Shown piece by piece: positions 52,918 through 63,302 of a DNA stretch of 64,000 nt; within the stretch, counting starts at the first letter, position 1, and the number at the start of each line of letters is the position of its first letter. A model generated the notes under the pieces. The model had not been told where the DNA came from. It made no database searches and was given only the letters and a program-made list of their open reading frames with translations. The stretch lies in NCBI RefSeq assembly GCF_016656965.1, contig NZ_CP067977.1, forward strand, positions 496,001 through 560,000. The letters run 5' to 3'. Position numbers and translations under genes: made by a program. This stretch comes from Brevundimonas vitisensis. GTDB taxonomy: Bacteria; Pseudomonadota; Alphaproteobacteria; Caulobacterales; Caulobacteraceae.

Positions 52918-52967
52918 TTCCGCGCCTCTCATTTTAGCGGCTTTCGCCGTCGCAAAGGTATCCTCCG

Positions 52968-53135
52968 ATGGCCAAACCGGCTTCAATCAAGATCCGCCTC
53001 AACTCCACGGCGGACACTGGCTTCTTCTACGTCACCAAGAAGAACGCCCGCACCAAGACCGAAAAGATGGTCGTCAACAAATACGACCCGGTCATCCGCA
53101 AGCATGTCGAGTTCAAGGAAGGCAAGATCAAGTAA
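52968..53135 (+). CDS. rpmG: 50S ribosomal protein L33
   Basis: A 55-aa ribosomal protein: [33 protein letters not shown] and a C-terminus [11 protein letters not shown]. It lacks the Cys pairs of zinc-type L33, so it is the Cys-less form. It overlaps a longer open frame in another phase. A strong terminator follows. Confidence 0.95.
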   Translation: MAKPASIKIRLNSTADTGFFYVTKKNARTKTEKMVVNKYDPVIRKHVEFKEGKIK

Positions 53136-53177
53136 GGCTTGATCCTGGGCGTTCGCGCCCGGCCTGACAAAGTTCGA

Positions 53178-53210
53178 AACGCCCGGTCAGCGATGACCGG
53201 GCGTTTTGCT
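53178..53210 (+). terminator. Terminator of rpmG
   Basis: An 11-bp perfect stem acgcccggtca / tgaccgggcgt with a GCGA tetraloop at 53190-53193, followed by TTTTGCTTT. Confidence 0.9.
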
Positions 53211-53248
53211 TTGTCCGATCAACACGATGGGGTGATCTGGGGTGGTGA

Positions 53249-54613
53249 TCAGGCGGCCCGCGCGATGACCTGATTACGCCCGCGCGCCTTGGCCTCATAG
53301 ACGCCCTCGTCCGCGCGCTTCAGCAGAGCTTCGGGGGTCTCTCCGACCGCCTGGCTGGTCGCCACGCCGATCGAGATGGTGACGGTCAGTTCCTCGCGGC
53401 CGTCCATGACCCGGAACGGTGCCCCGCCCACGTCGCGGCGAATGCGTTCGGCGATCATCAAAGCCGATTCCATCGAGGTGTCCGGCATCACCACCACGAA
53501 CTCCTCGCCGCCCAGACGGCACGGCAGATCGATCGCCCGCACATTGGTGGCGACGCGCACCGCGAACTCACGCAGCACCTCGTCCCCGGCATCGTGGCCG
53601 AATCCGTCGTTGATCGCCTTGAAGTGGTCGATGTCCAGAACCAGCACCGAGACACCGGGACCGCCGTGGTTGGCCCGTCCGACCAGAGCCTGAAGCTGTC
53701 CGGCCATATAGCGCCTGTTATGCAGGCCGGTCAGGGCATCGGTGACCGCCATCTCCAGGCTGTAGTCCAGCTTCTGCCTCAGGAAATCGGCATAGCGCTT
53801 GCGGCGGACCTGGGTGCGCGCACGGGCAGCCAGCTCTTCCGGGTCCACCGGCTTGGTCAGGATGTCATTGACGCCCAGTTCCAGGGCCTTGATCAGCCGG
53901 GGCCGATCCGCCGGGTCGACGATGGCCAGGATCGGCGTGCGGCGGCTGGCCTCGGTCGAGCGCGTCTGCGCGATCAGCCGCAGCCCGTCGAACTCGGCCG
54001 CAGCCACATTGACGATCATCAGGTCGATCGGGCCCCGAGCCGCGATCAGGGCCACGGCGGGGTCGGTCTCGATCGCCGGGCGGTGTTCATCCGACAGGCG
54101 GGCCAGGACCTTCTCGCCCTGACGGGGATTGTCGTCCACGATCAAGACCCGGCCACCAGCAGCCCGCAGCCGCCCGGCCGAGTCGGTATCGACGCCGAGG
54201 CGGCGGCCGCTTTCCTCGCGCTCTCGCAGTTCGTCCATCACCGCCTTGAGGCGGACCAGCGACCGCACTCGCGCCATCAGGATGACGTCATCGATGGGCT
54301 TGGTGACGAAATCGTCGGCCCCGGCATCCAGGCCGCGGATTCGATCCTCGCGCCCGTCCAGGGCCGTGACCAGGACCACGGGAATATGCCGCGTCGTGGG
54401 ATCGGCCTTCAGCCGCCGGCAGGTCTCGAACCCGTCCATCCCCGGCATCATGACGTCCAGCAGGATGATGTCGGGCTGATGTTCCGCCGCCAGACGCAGA
54501 GCCGTGGGACCGTCATGGCCGGTCATGACTTCATAGTATTCGAGCGTCAGCTTGGCTTCGAGAAGCCGGACGTTCGGTTCCACATCATCGACGACCAGAA
54601 TACGCGCTGTCAT
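53249..54613 (-). CDS. pleD: Diguanylate cyclase response regulator PleD
   Basis: A 454-aa protein with two receiver domains and a GGDEF domain. REC1 has the phospho-Asp in DIILLDVMMPGMDG (about 53); REC2 (about 150-270) starts VLIVDDNPRQGE and lacks the usual phospho-Asp context, fitting PleD's adaptor role. The GGDEF active site is RLGGEEFVVVMP, with the inhibitory RxxD (RAID) just upstream. In Caulobacter, PleD makes c-di-GMP to drive stalk formation and loss of motility. It follows divK by 3 nt. Confidence 0.94.
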   Translation of the reverse strand: MTARILVVDDVEPNVRLLEAKLTLEYYEVMTGHDGPTALRLAAEHQPDIILLDVMMPGMDGFETCRRLKADPTTRHIPVVLVTALDGREDRIRGLDAGADDFVTKPIDDVILMARVRSLVRLKAVMDELREREESGRRLGVDTDSAGRLRAAGGRVLIVDDNPRQGEKVLARLSDEHRPAIETDPAVALIAARGPIDLMIVNVAAAEFDGLRLIAQTRSTEASRRTPILAIVDPADRPRLIKALELGVNDILTKPVDPEELAARARTQVRRKRYADFLRQKLDYSLEMAVTDALTGLHNRRYMAGQLQALVGRANHGGPGVSVLVLDIDHFKAINDGFGHDAGDEVLREFAVRVATNVRAIDLPCRLGGEEFVVVMPDTSMESALMIAERIRRDVGGAPFRVMDGREELTVTISIGVATSQAVGETPEALLKRADEGVYEAKARGRNQVIARAA

Positions 54614-54616
54614 CGC

Positions 54617-54982
54617 CTAACCCAGGTGCTCTCGCACGACGTCGAGGAAATGCATCACCGAGATCGGCTTGGAGATATAGGCCTCGCAGCCGCCCTGGCG
54701 GATGCGTTCCTCGTCGCCCTTCATGGCAAAGGCCGTGACGGCAACCACGGGAATATGGGCGAGCTCCTCGTCGTCCTTCAGCCATTTGGTGACTTCCAGC
54801 CCTGAAATCTCGGGCAGCTGGATGTCCATCAGGATCAGGTCTGGACGATGCGCGCGCGCCAGAGCCAGCGCCTGCAACCCTTCGCGGGTCTGCAGGGTCG
54901 CATAGCCCTGGGAATCGAGCAGGTCATGAAACAGCTTCATGTTCAGCTCGTTATCCTCGACGATGAGGATGGTCTTGGACAT
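54617..54982 (-). CDS. divK: Single-domain response regulator DivK
   Basis: A 121-aa receiver domain: [20 protein letters not shown] at the start, the phospho-Asp in [13 protein letters not shown] (about 53) and [16 protein letters not shown], with Lys in YISKPISV. The divK-pleD order is the Caulobacter arrangement; there DivK is phosphorylated by PleC/DivJ and sets CtrA activity and cell polarity. No CtrA box (TTAA-N7-TTAA) is seen upstream. Start at 54982 (MSKTIL). Confidence 0.95.
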   Translation of the reverse strand: MSKTILIVEDNELNMKLFHDLLDSQGYATLQTREGLQALALARAHRPDLILMDIQLPEISGLEVTKWLKDDEELAHIPVVAVTAFAMKGDEERIRQGGCEAYISKPISVMHFLDVVREHLG

Positions 54983-55129
54983 GGTCACCCGGCCTGTCGC
55001 CTGTGGAATGCGCGGCTGCGCCTGAGGCGTTTTCGCCATCTTCGAATGCACTTTTGCCGCGCCAGTCTTAAGGTGGGGTGAAGTCAGGCGCCGTCTTCAA
55101 CACGGCCCCCCGTCAGGTCCGAAAACTCC

Positions 55130-56389
55130 ATGAAGGCCATCTGCCGCGATTGCGATTGGACGGGCGAACAGCCTGTCGAGCGCTGTCCGTCGTGCGGGTC
55201 ACGGCGCGTGGTCCGTCATGCAGAACTGGACACGCTGGCGATCGCCCATCTGGACTGCGACGCCTTCTATGCTTCGGTCGAAAAGCGGGACAGGCCGGAA
55301 CTGCGTGACCGGCCGGTGATCATCGGCGGCGGCAAGCGCGGCGTGGTGTCCACCGCCTGCTATGTGGCACGTTTGTCCGGCGTTGGCTCGGCCATGCCGA
55401 TGTTCAAGGCGCTGAAGGCCTGTCCCGACGCCGTGGTTCTGAAACCCGATTTCGCGAAGTATCAGGTCGAGAGCCAACGGATCCTGGGCGCGCTGGCCCA
55501 GCTGACGCCCCTGATCCAGACGCTGTCGCTGGACGAGGCCTGGGTCGATCTGTCGGGGACCGAGCGGCTGAACGGGGGCCCGCCGGCGCTTCAGCTGACC
55601 CGGCTGCAACGACGGATCGAAGCGGAGGTGGGCCTGACCGTCTCCATCGGCCTGGCACCGAACCGCTTTCTGGCCAAGGTCGCGTCCGAGATGGACAAGC
55701 CGCGCGGATTCACCGTGCTGGGGTCCGAAGCCCCTGCCCTCCTGGCCCCGCGTCCCGTCTCGATCCTGCCTGGTGTGGGGCCGGTGTTCACCCGGACCCT
55801 GCGCAGCGACGGGTTTGCCACGGTCGGCGATCTGGCCGGCGCGGACCCCCGCGACCTGATCCGCCGCTATGGCGACTGGGGCCTACGCCTGCATCACCTC
55901 GCTCATGGCCGCGATAGCCGCACAGTCAATCCCGAGCATGACCGAAAGGGTATGAGTGCCGAGACCACCTTCAACGAGGACCTGACCTCGGTCGAGGACC
56001 TGGAGGCCCAGCTCTGGCCGCTGTGCGACAAGCTGGCGGCCAAGGCGCGGCGCGATGGTTTGGCCAGCCGGGTCGTCGTGCTGAAGCTGCGGCGCACGGA
56101 CTTCAAGATCGTCACCCGCCGCGCCACCCTGCCCGAGCCGGTTCAGACGGCTCGCGCCCTGTTCGCCGCCGCCCGGTCGATGCTGGCATCCGAACTGGGC
56201 AGGCCCTATCGGCTGATCGGCGTGGGCATGGCCGAGGTGATCGATGCGGTCGATGTGCCCGCCCTGTTCGAGACCGCCGAGGCCCGCACACTGAAGACCG
56301 AGACCGCCATCGACGCCCTGCGCGCCAAGTTCGGCCAGGATGCCGTGATGGCCGGACGATCCCTGAAGCGGGGATCAACGCCAACTTAA
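55130..56389 (+). CDS. dinB: DNA polymerase IV (Y-family) with N-terminal Cys4 extension
   Basis: A 419-aa translesion polymerase. The catalytic Asp/Glu are in AHLDCDAFYASVEKRDRPEL and TLSLDEAWVDLSG; SIGLAPNRFLAKVASEMDKP and PGVGPVFTRTL follow, then the little-finger domain. About 30 residues precede the first catalytic motif and carry ICRDCDWTG and CPSCGSRR, a likely zinc ribbon absent from E. coli DinB. No LexA-type GTTC-N7-GTTC box is visible upstream. Confidence 0.92.
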   Translation: MKAICRDCDWTGEQPVERCPSCGSRRVVRHAELDTLAIAHLDCDAFYASVEKRDRPELRDRPVIIGGGKRGVVSTACYVARLSGVGSAMPMFKALKACPDAVVLKPDFAKYQVESQRILGALAQLTPLIQTLSLDEAWVDLSGTERLNGGPPALQLTRLQRRIEAEVGLTVSIGLAPNRFLAKVASEMDKPRGFTVLGSEAPALLAPRPVSILPGVGPVFTRTLRSDGFATVGDLAGADPRDLIRRYGDWGLRLHHLAHGRDSRTVNPEHDRKGMSAETTFNEDLTSVEDLEAQLWPLCDKLAAKARRDGLASRVVVLKLRRTDFKIVTRRATLPEPVQTARALFAAARSMLASELGRPYRLIGVGMAEVIDAVDVPALFETAEARTLKTETAIDALRAKFGQDAVMAGRSLKRGSTPT

Positions 56390-56412
56390 AGTCTGGCCGC
56401 CATCCTGCCTGG

Positions 56413-57153
56413 ATGAACGCCTTTGTCGACAAGATGCGCCGCCGGGCCGGGCGGTATCTGGATGTTCGCCCGGTCGCGATCTCGCCCGCGCGCGGCATCC
56501 TCAGCCTCAGCTTCGACGACATTCCCGTCTCGGCCTGGACCGAGGCCGGGCCGGTCATGGCCGATCATGGGGTCAAGGCGACCTACTACGTCTGTGGTGG
56601 CCTGTCGGACGGGACCAATATGGACCTGCCACAGTTCGGCACCGGGCACCTGCAGGCCCTGTTCGAGGCCGGCCACGAAGTCGGGTGTCACACCTACGAG
56701 CATGTTTCGACCCTGACGCTCAGCCCTGCCGAACTGGACGCCAGCCTGGCCCGCAATGCGGCCTGGGTGGCCGAGCGGCTGGACGGCCATGTCATGACCA
56801 CGTTCGCCTATCCGTTCGGCGATTGCGCCCTGGAAGCCAAGGCGGTGATCGACAAGCGATTCCTATGCGGGCGCGGCGTTCGCGATGGCGTCAATTCAGG
56901 GCGGGCCGACCGCGCCAATCTTCAGGCCATCGGCCTGGAATCACGCCGCCTGCCCGGCTACGACCTCGACGCCCTGATCGCCGAGACCGCCCGGACGGGC
57001 GGCTGGCTGATCGCCTATGGCCATGACGTTTCGGACCGGCCGACCCCTTATGGCTGCAGGCCCGACGATCTGGACCGCCTGATCCGCCTGGCCCGCGCTG
57101 CCGACCTGGACATCCTGCCGGTGGCCTCTGCGTGGAGCCGAGTCGCGGCCTGA
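56413..57153 (+). CDS. Polysaccharide deacetylase family protein
   Basis: A 246-aa NodB-fold protein. LSLSFDDIPVSAW holds the catalytic and metal Asp pair, EVGCHTYEHVSTLTLSPAEL gives the two His ligands, and TTFAYPFGDCALEAK and YGHDVSDRPTPYGC are late motifs. Members remove N-acetyl groups from peptidoglycan, chitin or capsule. No signal peptide is seen. It starts 23 nt after dinB but is unrelated in function. Confidence 0.88.
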   Translation: MNAFVDKMRRRAGRYLDVRPVAISPARGILSLSFDDIPVSAWTEAGPVMADHGVKATYYVCGGLSDGTNMDLPQFGTGHLQALFEAGHEVGCHTYEHVSTLTLSPAELDASLARNAAWVAERLDGHVMTTFAYPFGDCALEAKAVIDKRFLCGRGVRDGVNSGRADRANLQAIGLESRRLPGYDLDALIAETARTGGWLIAYGHDVSDRPTPYGCRPDDLDRLIRLARAADLDILPVASAWSRVAA

Positions 57154-57210
57154 CCGGCGCGACGAAACACCCGGCTTCTCCCACACGGGCCGGGCGGCTA
57201 TGGGAGGGGC

Positions 57211-58215
57211 ATGACCCTTCCCTTTGCGCCAGCGCCCTTCCCCCTTGCCCGTCCGCGTCGCCTGCGGTCCTCGCCCTGGGTGCGGCGGCTGGTGGCCGAG
57301 ATCGCCCTGACGCCCGCCGATCTGATCTGGCCCCTGATCGTCCATGACGGGGCGGACGACCGGGTGGCGGTGCCCTCCATGCCCGGCGTGTTCCGCCTGT
57401 CGCCGCGCGAGGCTGCCAAGGCGGCGGTCGAGGCGCGAGACCTGGGCATCCCGGCCGTGGCCCTGTTCCCCAATATTGACGGTGCCATCAAGGATGCGGT
57501 CGGCACCGGCGCGACCGACCCCGACGGCCTGATCCCCGACTGTATCAAGGCCATCAAGGACGCTGCCCCCGAGATCGGTGTCATCTGTGACGTCGCCCTG
57601 GACTGCTACACTGACCATGGCCACGACGGCGTTGTCGAGGATGGCCGGGTCCTGAACGATGCCTCGCTGGAGCGTCTGGCCGAACAGGCTTTCATCCAGG
57701 CCCACGCCGGAGCTGATGTCGTTGCCCCGTCCGACATGATGGACGGCCGGGTCCAGGCGATCCGCGAGGCGCTGGAGGCCAACGGGTTCCACGACACCCT
57801 GATCCTGTCCTATGCGGCCAAATATGCCTCGGCCTTCTATGGCCCCTATCGCGATGCGGTCGGCTCGGCGGCCATGCTGGTCGGCGACAAGAAGACCTAT
57901 CAGATGGACCACGCCAACTCTGACGAAGCCCTGCGCGAAGTGGCCATGGACATCGCCGAGGGGGCCGACATGGTGATGGTCAAGCCCGGCATGCCCTATC
58001 TGGATATCGTCCAGCGCGTGTCCGAGACCTTCAAAGTGCCGACCTTCGCCTATCAGGTGTCGGGTGAGTATGCGATGATCCAGGCGGCCGTGGCCCATGG
58101 CTGGCTGGATCAGGATCGCGCCATCCTGGAAACCCTGACCGGGTTCAAGCGCGCGGGCTGCGCCGGTGTCCTGACCTATTTCGCCCCCCGGGCGGCGCGG
58201 CTGCTGGGGGCCTGA
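57211..58215 (+). CDS. hemB: Delta-aminolevulinic acid dehydratase (porphobilinogen synthase)
   Basis: A 334-aa TIM-barrel enzyme joining two 5-aminolevulinate molecules to porphobilinogen. Schiff-base lysines are in SYAAKYASAFYGPYRDA and MVMVKPGMPYLDIV. The metal loop reads VALDCYTDHGHDG, with Asp where Zn-type enzymes have Cys, so it is an Mg-dependent type. The GGGAGGGG ribosome site is strong. Confidence 0.95.
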   Translation: MTLPFAPAPFPLARPRRLRSSPWVRRLVAEIALTPADLIWPLIVHDGADDRVAVPSMPGVFRLSPREAAKAAVEARDLGIPAVALFPNIDGAIKDAVGTGATDPDGLIPDCIKAIKDAAPEIGVICDVALDCYTDHGHDGVVEDGRVLNDASLERLAEQAFIQAHAGADVVAPSDMMDGRVQAIREALEANGFHDTLILSYAAKYASAFYGPYRDAVGSAAMLVGDKKTYQMDHANSDEALREVAMDIAEGADMVMVKPGMPYLDIVQRVSETFKVPTFAYQVSGEYAMIQAAVAHGWLDQDRAILETLTGFKRAGCAGVLTYFAPRAARLLGA

Positions 58216-58278
58216 GGCACGCTTTCCATTCTGGCTGATTTGGGGTCAGACTGCCCTCTGGCCATCAGGGAGCGTGCC

Positions 58279-58707
58279 ATGAAGATCGTCACTAGCCTGA
58301 GTTTCCGCGGCCAGTGCCGCGAGGCGTTCGAGTTCTATGCCCAGGTTCTGGGCGGAAAGATCACCGCTGCCTTTCCGTATGGCGAGGGTCCGCCCGATAT
58401 GCCGGTAGGTCCGCAGTACAAGGACTGGCTGATGCACTGCTGGCTGGAAGTCGGCGATCAGGCCATCATGGGCGCGGACATGGACACCGACTGGTCCCCC
58501 AATATCGACAAGCCCAAGAACGGCTTCGACGTCACCCTGCATACCGACGATGCGGCACAGGCCAAGGGCTGGTTCGACGCCCTGTCCGAAGGCGGCAAGG
58601 TGGTCATGCCGTTCGGCCCCACCTTCTGGTCGCCCGGCTATGGCTCGCTGATCGACCGGTTCGGCGTGCCGTGGATGGTCAATGTGAACGGCGATCCGGC
58701 CGCCTAA
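58279..58707 (+). CDS. VOC family protein (PhnB-like)
   Basis: A 142-aa vicinal-oxygen-chelate fold protein: TSLSFRGQCREAFEFYAQVL, then WLMHCWLEVGDQAIMGADM, VTLHTDDAAQAKGWFDALSE and FGVPWMVNVNG. This is the PhnB/glyoxalase-like group, mostly of unknown function. Start at 58279; the ORF reading from 58240 is not conserved. The last 4 nt overlap the convergent dehydrogenase gene. Confidence 0.83.
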   Translation: MKIVTSLSFRGQCREAFEFYAQVLGGKITAAFPYGEGPPDMPVGPQYKDWLMHCWLEVGDQAIMGADMDTDWSPNIDKPKNGFDVTLHTDDAAQAKGWFDALSEGGKVVMPFGPTFWSPGYGSLIDRFGVPWMVNVNGDPAA

Positions 58708-59555
58708 CCCAGGCGCGCCTTCAGACTGGAGGTGTCCCAGCGACCGCCGCCCATGGCCTGGACCTCGGCATAATAGCCGTCGACCAGACGGGTCAGGTCC
58801 AGCTTCGCCCCATTGGCCGTGGCCTCGTCCAGCACGAGGCCCAGGTCCTTGCGCATCCAGTCCACGGCGAAGCCGAAGTCGAAGCGCCCTTCCGCCGCCG
58901 TCTTCCAGCGGTTGTCCATCTGCCAGGACTGGGCCGCGCCCTTGGACACGGCGTCATAGACGGCGTCGGTATCCAGACCGGCGGCCTGTGCGAAATGCAC
59001 CGCCTCGGCCAGGCCCTGGACCACACCAGCGATGGCGATCTGGTTGACCATCTTGGTCAGCTGGCCGGCGCCGGACGGACCCATATGTTTGACGGCCTTA
59101 GCATAGGCGCGGATCACCGGCTCGGCCCGGTCCAGGGCCTGGGCGTCGCCGCCTGCCATGACGCTGAGCTGACCTGCCTCGGCTCCCGCCTGCCCGCCGG
59201 ACACCGGGGCATCGATGAAGGAGAGGCTGTGTTCGGCGGCCAGGGCCGACATCTCGCGTGCCACGGTGGCGGAGGTGGTCGTGTGATCCACGATCACGGC
59301 CCCCGGTGCCAGATGCGGTATCGCCTGGGTCACGACGGCGCGGACGTCGTCGTCATTGCCGACGCACAGGATGAAGACCTCTGCACCGGTCGCCGCCTCG
59401 GCCACGGAGGCCGCGAACCGTGCCTTGTGGGCCTCGGCCCAGGCGCGTGCCTTGTCGGGCGAGCGGTTGAATCCCACAACGTCATGGCCCGCCGCCACCA
59501 GATGGCCCGCCATCGGCGCACCCATCACGCCCAGTCCCGCAAAGCCGATCTTCAT
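58704..59555 (-). CDS. NAD(P)-dependent 3-hydroxyisobutyrate dehydrogenase-like protein
   Basis: A 283-aa beta-hydroxyacid dehydrogenase. The dinucleotide loop GLGVMGAPMAGHLV starts the protein, FIDAPVSGGQAGAEAGQLSV is the substrate motif and GAGQLTKMVNQIAIAG contains the catalytic Lys. Candidate substrates are 3-hydroxyisobutyrate, tartronate semialdehyde and glyoxylate; the sequence does not decide. Its start overlaps the flavin-reductase stop (ATGA). Confidence 0.88.
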   Translation of the reverse strand: MKIGFAGLGVMGAPMAGHLVAAGHDVVGFNRSPDKARAWAEAHKARFAASVAEAATGAEVFILCVGNDDDVRAVVTQAIPHLAPGAVIVDHTTTSATVAREMSALAAEHSLSFIDAPVSGGQAGAEAGQLSVMAGGDAQALDRAEPVIRAYAKAVKHMGPSGAGQLTKMVNQIAIAGVVQGLAEAVHFAQAAGLDTDAVYDAVSKGAAQSWQMDNRWKTAAEGRFDFGFAVDWMRKDLGLVLDEATANGAKLDLTRLVDGYYAEVQAMGGGRWDTSSLKARLG

Positions 59556-60058
59556 GATGCCTCCTCGGCCGCAATGCCGTAGCGGCCACGGAAATAGGTC
59601 AGGCCGTCGCCCGGCCCTGCCTCGAACCGCTCGACCCGGCCGACGATGATGATGTGGTCGCCCATCGGCAGACGCTCGTGGATGACACAGTCGAAGCGCG
59701 CCAGAACCTGCGTCAGATGTGGCGCGGAATCTGGCTGGCGCACATGATCGCGGTCCTGCAGGGCCCAGTCGCCGCGTGCGAACCGGTTGGCCCGGTCCCT
59801 GTCCCCGGCCGCCAGCATGTGCAGCGAGAACCGCTCCGCCGCCGCGAACACCGGTGCCCGCTCAGACCGCTCATCCAGGCACCACAGGATCAGCCGCGGC
59901 TGCAGCGACACGGAGGTGAAGGAGTTGACGGTCAGCCCGATCGGCCCCTGCGGCCCATCGGCCGTCACCACACATACACCGGTCGCGAACGTGCCCAGCG
60001 CCCGGCGATAGGCCAGGGTCTCGGCGGCGGCATGGTCGGGCAAGGGTTCCAGCGTCAC
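59552..60058 (-). CDS. Flavin reductase family protein
   Basis: A 168-aa FMN-binding split-barrel oxidoreductase: YRRALGTFATGVCVVTADGP, GLTVNSFTSVSLQPRLILWC, and DRANRFARGDW with FDCVIHERLPMGDHIIIVGR. Such proteins supply reduced flavin to monooxygenases or reduce flavins themselves. It starts at GTG 60058 and is coupled to the downstream dehydrogenase. Confidence 0.9.
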   Translation of the reverse strand: MTLEPLPDHAAAETLAYRRALGTFATGVCVVTADGPQGPIGLTVNSFTSVSLQPRLILWCLDERSERAPVFAAAERFSLHMLAAGDRDRANRFARGDWALQDRDHVRQPDSAPHLTQVLARFDCVIHERLPMGDHIIIVGRVERFEAGPGDGLTYFRGRYGIAAEEAS

Positions 60059-60175
60059 GGCACCGACCTAAAGCGCCATGGGCAAAAGGGAAAGCGCGTT
60101 CGATGTCGCGGATGGGAAACTCGCCCTTAACCTTGTTGAGCAAGGGTCCTCTGGCGCAATTTCGGGGCCCATTTC

Positions 60176-61075
60176 ATGTCCATGAGCGATCGTCCGATCC
60201 TCATCAAGAAGGTCAAAAAGGTCCAGGGCGGGGGCCACCACGGTGGCGCGTGGAAGGTCGCCTATGCCGACTTCGTGACGGCCATGATGGCCTTCTTCCT
60301 GCTGATGTGGCTGATCAACACGACCGACCCGGAACAGAAGCGCGGTATCGCCGAATATTTCGCGCCTGCCAGCGTTTCAGCCACCACCTCGGGATCGGGC
60401 GGCATTCTTGGCGGCACGGCCCTGGGCGAGGACGGGTCCAAGAGCTCCGGCTCGATGTCCATCACCGAACTGGCACCGGAGGCTCCGGCTGATGCGCCCG
60501 AGGAAGCCGGGCAGAGCCAGAACCTGGCCGCAGCCAGCGAAGAGGCCCTGAGGGATGAGATCGCCCGGCGCGAAGCGGCGGACTTCACCTCTGCAGCCGA
60601 ATCCCTTCGCCAGGCCATGCAGTCGATGCCGGAACTGGCCGAACTGTCCAAACACCTGATCATCGATCAGACGCCCGAGGGTCTGCGAATTCAGCTGGTC
60701 GATCAGGAAGGCCGCTCGATGTTCGATCAGAACTCGGGCCGTCCCAATGCCCGGGCGCAACTGCTGCTGCGGGCCGTAGCGCGGGTCGTGAACCGCCTGC
60801 CCAATCGGATTTCCATCACCGGCCATACCAGCGCCCAGCCGGGATCGAACCGTGCCAGCGGACCGAATGACTGGGCCCTGTCGGCCGAGCGTGCCAATCA
60901 GTCGCGCCTGGTGCTGCAGGGGGCCGGGGTCGATCCGGACCGGATCTATTCCGTGGCGGGCAAGGCAGGATCCGATCCGCTCTATCCCGACGATCCCACT
61001 CTGGCCGGCAATCGGCGCATCGCCATCGTCCTGTTGCGCGAAGCCCCGGTGCTGCCGACTGACACCAGCTTCTGA
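60176..61075 (+). CDS. motB: Flagellar motor stator protein MotB
   Basis: A 299-aa stator. WKVAYADFVTAMMAFFLLMW (about 26-45) is the membrane helix with the proton-carrying Asp, followed by a linker and an OmpA-like peptidoglycan-binding domain (ISITGHTSAQPGSNRASGPN, about 216; SAERANQSRLVL). motA is not adjacent, so the motA and motB loci are separate, as in Caulobacter. Confidence 0.95.
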   Translation: MSMSDRPILIKKVKKVQGGGHHGGAWKVAYADFVTAMMAFFLLMWLINTTDPEQKRGIAEYFAPASVSATTSGSGGILGGTALGEDGSKSSGSMSITELAPEAPADAPEEAGQSQNLAAASEEALRDEIARREAADFTSAAESLRQAMQSMPELAELSKHLIIDQTPEGLRIQLVDQEGRSMFDQNSGRPNARAQLLLRAVARVVNRLPNRISITGHTSAQPGSNRASGPNDWALSAERANQSRLVLQGAGVDPDRIYSVAGKAGSDPLYPDDPTLAGNRRIAIVLLREAPVLPTDTSF

Positions 61076-61189
61076 TGGCGCAAGCCCGCTGCGCGAACAG
61101 ACTTGCAGCGTCGGCCCGGATGACGCCAAATCGACGAATGCTGTGCTGCTTGCCGAATTTCAGCCGAAACAACGGGTCAACGTAAGCCT

Positions 61190-61924
61190 GTGACCCAGCA
61201 TTTCGCGCATCGTCAGCTTCGGTTCTACATGACGGCGACGGCGCCGTGTCCGTATCTGCCGGGCCTGACGGAACGCAAGGTCTTTGCCAATCTGCCCTTT
61301 TCCGACGGAGCCTGGGTCAATGACGAGCTGACCCAGGCCGGTTTCCGCCGAAGTCAGAACATTGCCTATCGACCGGCTTGCGATTCCTGCGAGGCCTGTG
61401 TGTCCGTCCGCTTGCCGGTGCCGGAGTTCGTCCCCAGCCGCTCGCATCGTCGCATCCTGCGCCGCAACGCCGACCTGACACGCGACATCGTCGAGGCCGA
61501 AGCGACAGTCGAGCAGTTCGATCTGCTGCGCCGCTATCTGGAAGGCCGCCATCCCGGCGGCGGCATGAGCGACATGGGCTGGCTCGACTATGTGGCCATG
61601 GTCGAGGACACGGCCGTTCGCACCCATCTGATCGAATACCGGTTGCCGTCGCCCGACAGCGGCCCCGGTGATCTGGTGGGCGTCGTCCTGACCGACACCC
61701 TCGCGGACGGCCTGTCGCTGGTCTACAGCTTCTTTGACCCGGAGTTGCAGCGACGCAGCCTGGGTGTCTTTGCCATCCTGGATCATCTGCGGCAGGCAGC
61801 CGCGTTGAACCAGCCGTTCGTCTATCTGGGCTATTGGGTCCAGGGCTCACCCAAGATGGACTACAAGGCCAATTTCCGCCCGATGGAGGCCTTGACCAGG
61901 CGCGGTTGGCAGCGCCTGGCCTGA
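61190..61924 (+). CDS. bpt: Aspartate/glutamate leucyltransferase (Bpt, arginyltransferase family)
   Basis: A 244-aa transferase adding Leu to N-terminal Asp/Glu for N-end-rule degradation. ACDSCEACVSVRLPVPEF is the N-terminal Cys region of the ATE family and CPYLPGLTERKVFANL precedes it. KMDYKANFRPMEAL is the C-terminal signature. It starts with GTG at 61190. It ends 13 nt from the convergent eno gene. Confidence 0.92.
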   Translation: MTQHFAHRQLRFYMTATAPCPYLPGLTERKVFANLPFSDGAWVNDELTQAGFRRSQNIAYRPACDSCEACVSVRLPVPEFVPSRSHRRILRRNADLTRDIVEAEATVEQFDLLRRYLEGRHPGGGMSDMGWLDYVAMVEDTAVRTHLIEYRLPSPDSGPGDLVGVVLTDTLADGLSLVYSFFDPELQRRSLGVFAILDHLRQAAALNQPFVYLGYWVQGSPKMDYKANFRPMEALTRRGWQRLA

Positions 61925-61937
61925 AGCCTCATCTGCC

Positions 61938-63283
<1,346 letters not shown>

Positions 63284-63302
63284 CCGGCGTGATCGTCAGA
63301 TC

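Noticed and set aside
60127..60141. TTAA-N7-GAGC upstream of motB, considered as a CtrA box
   Set aside because: Only one half matches TTAA-N7-TTAA.
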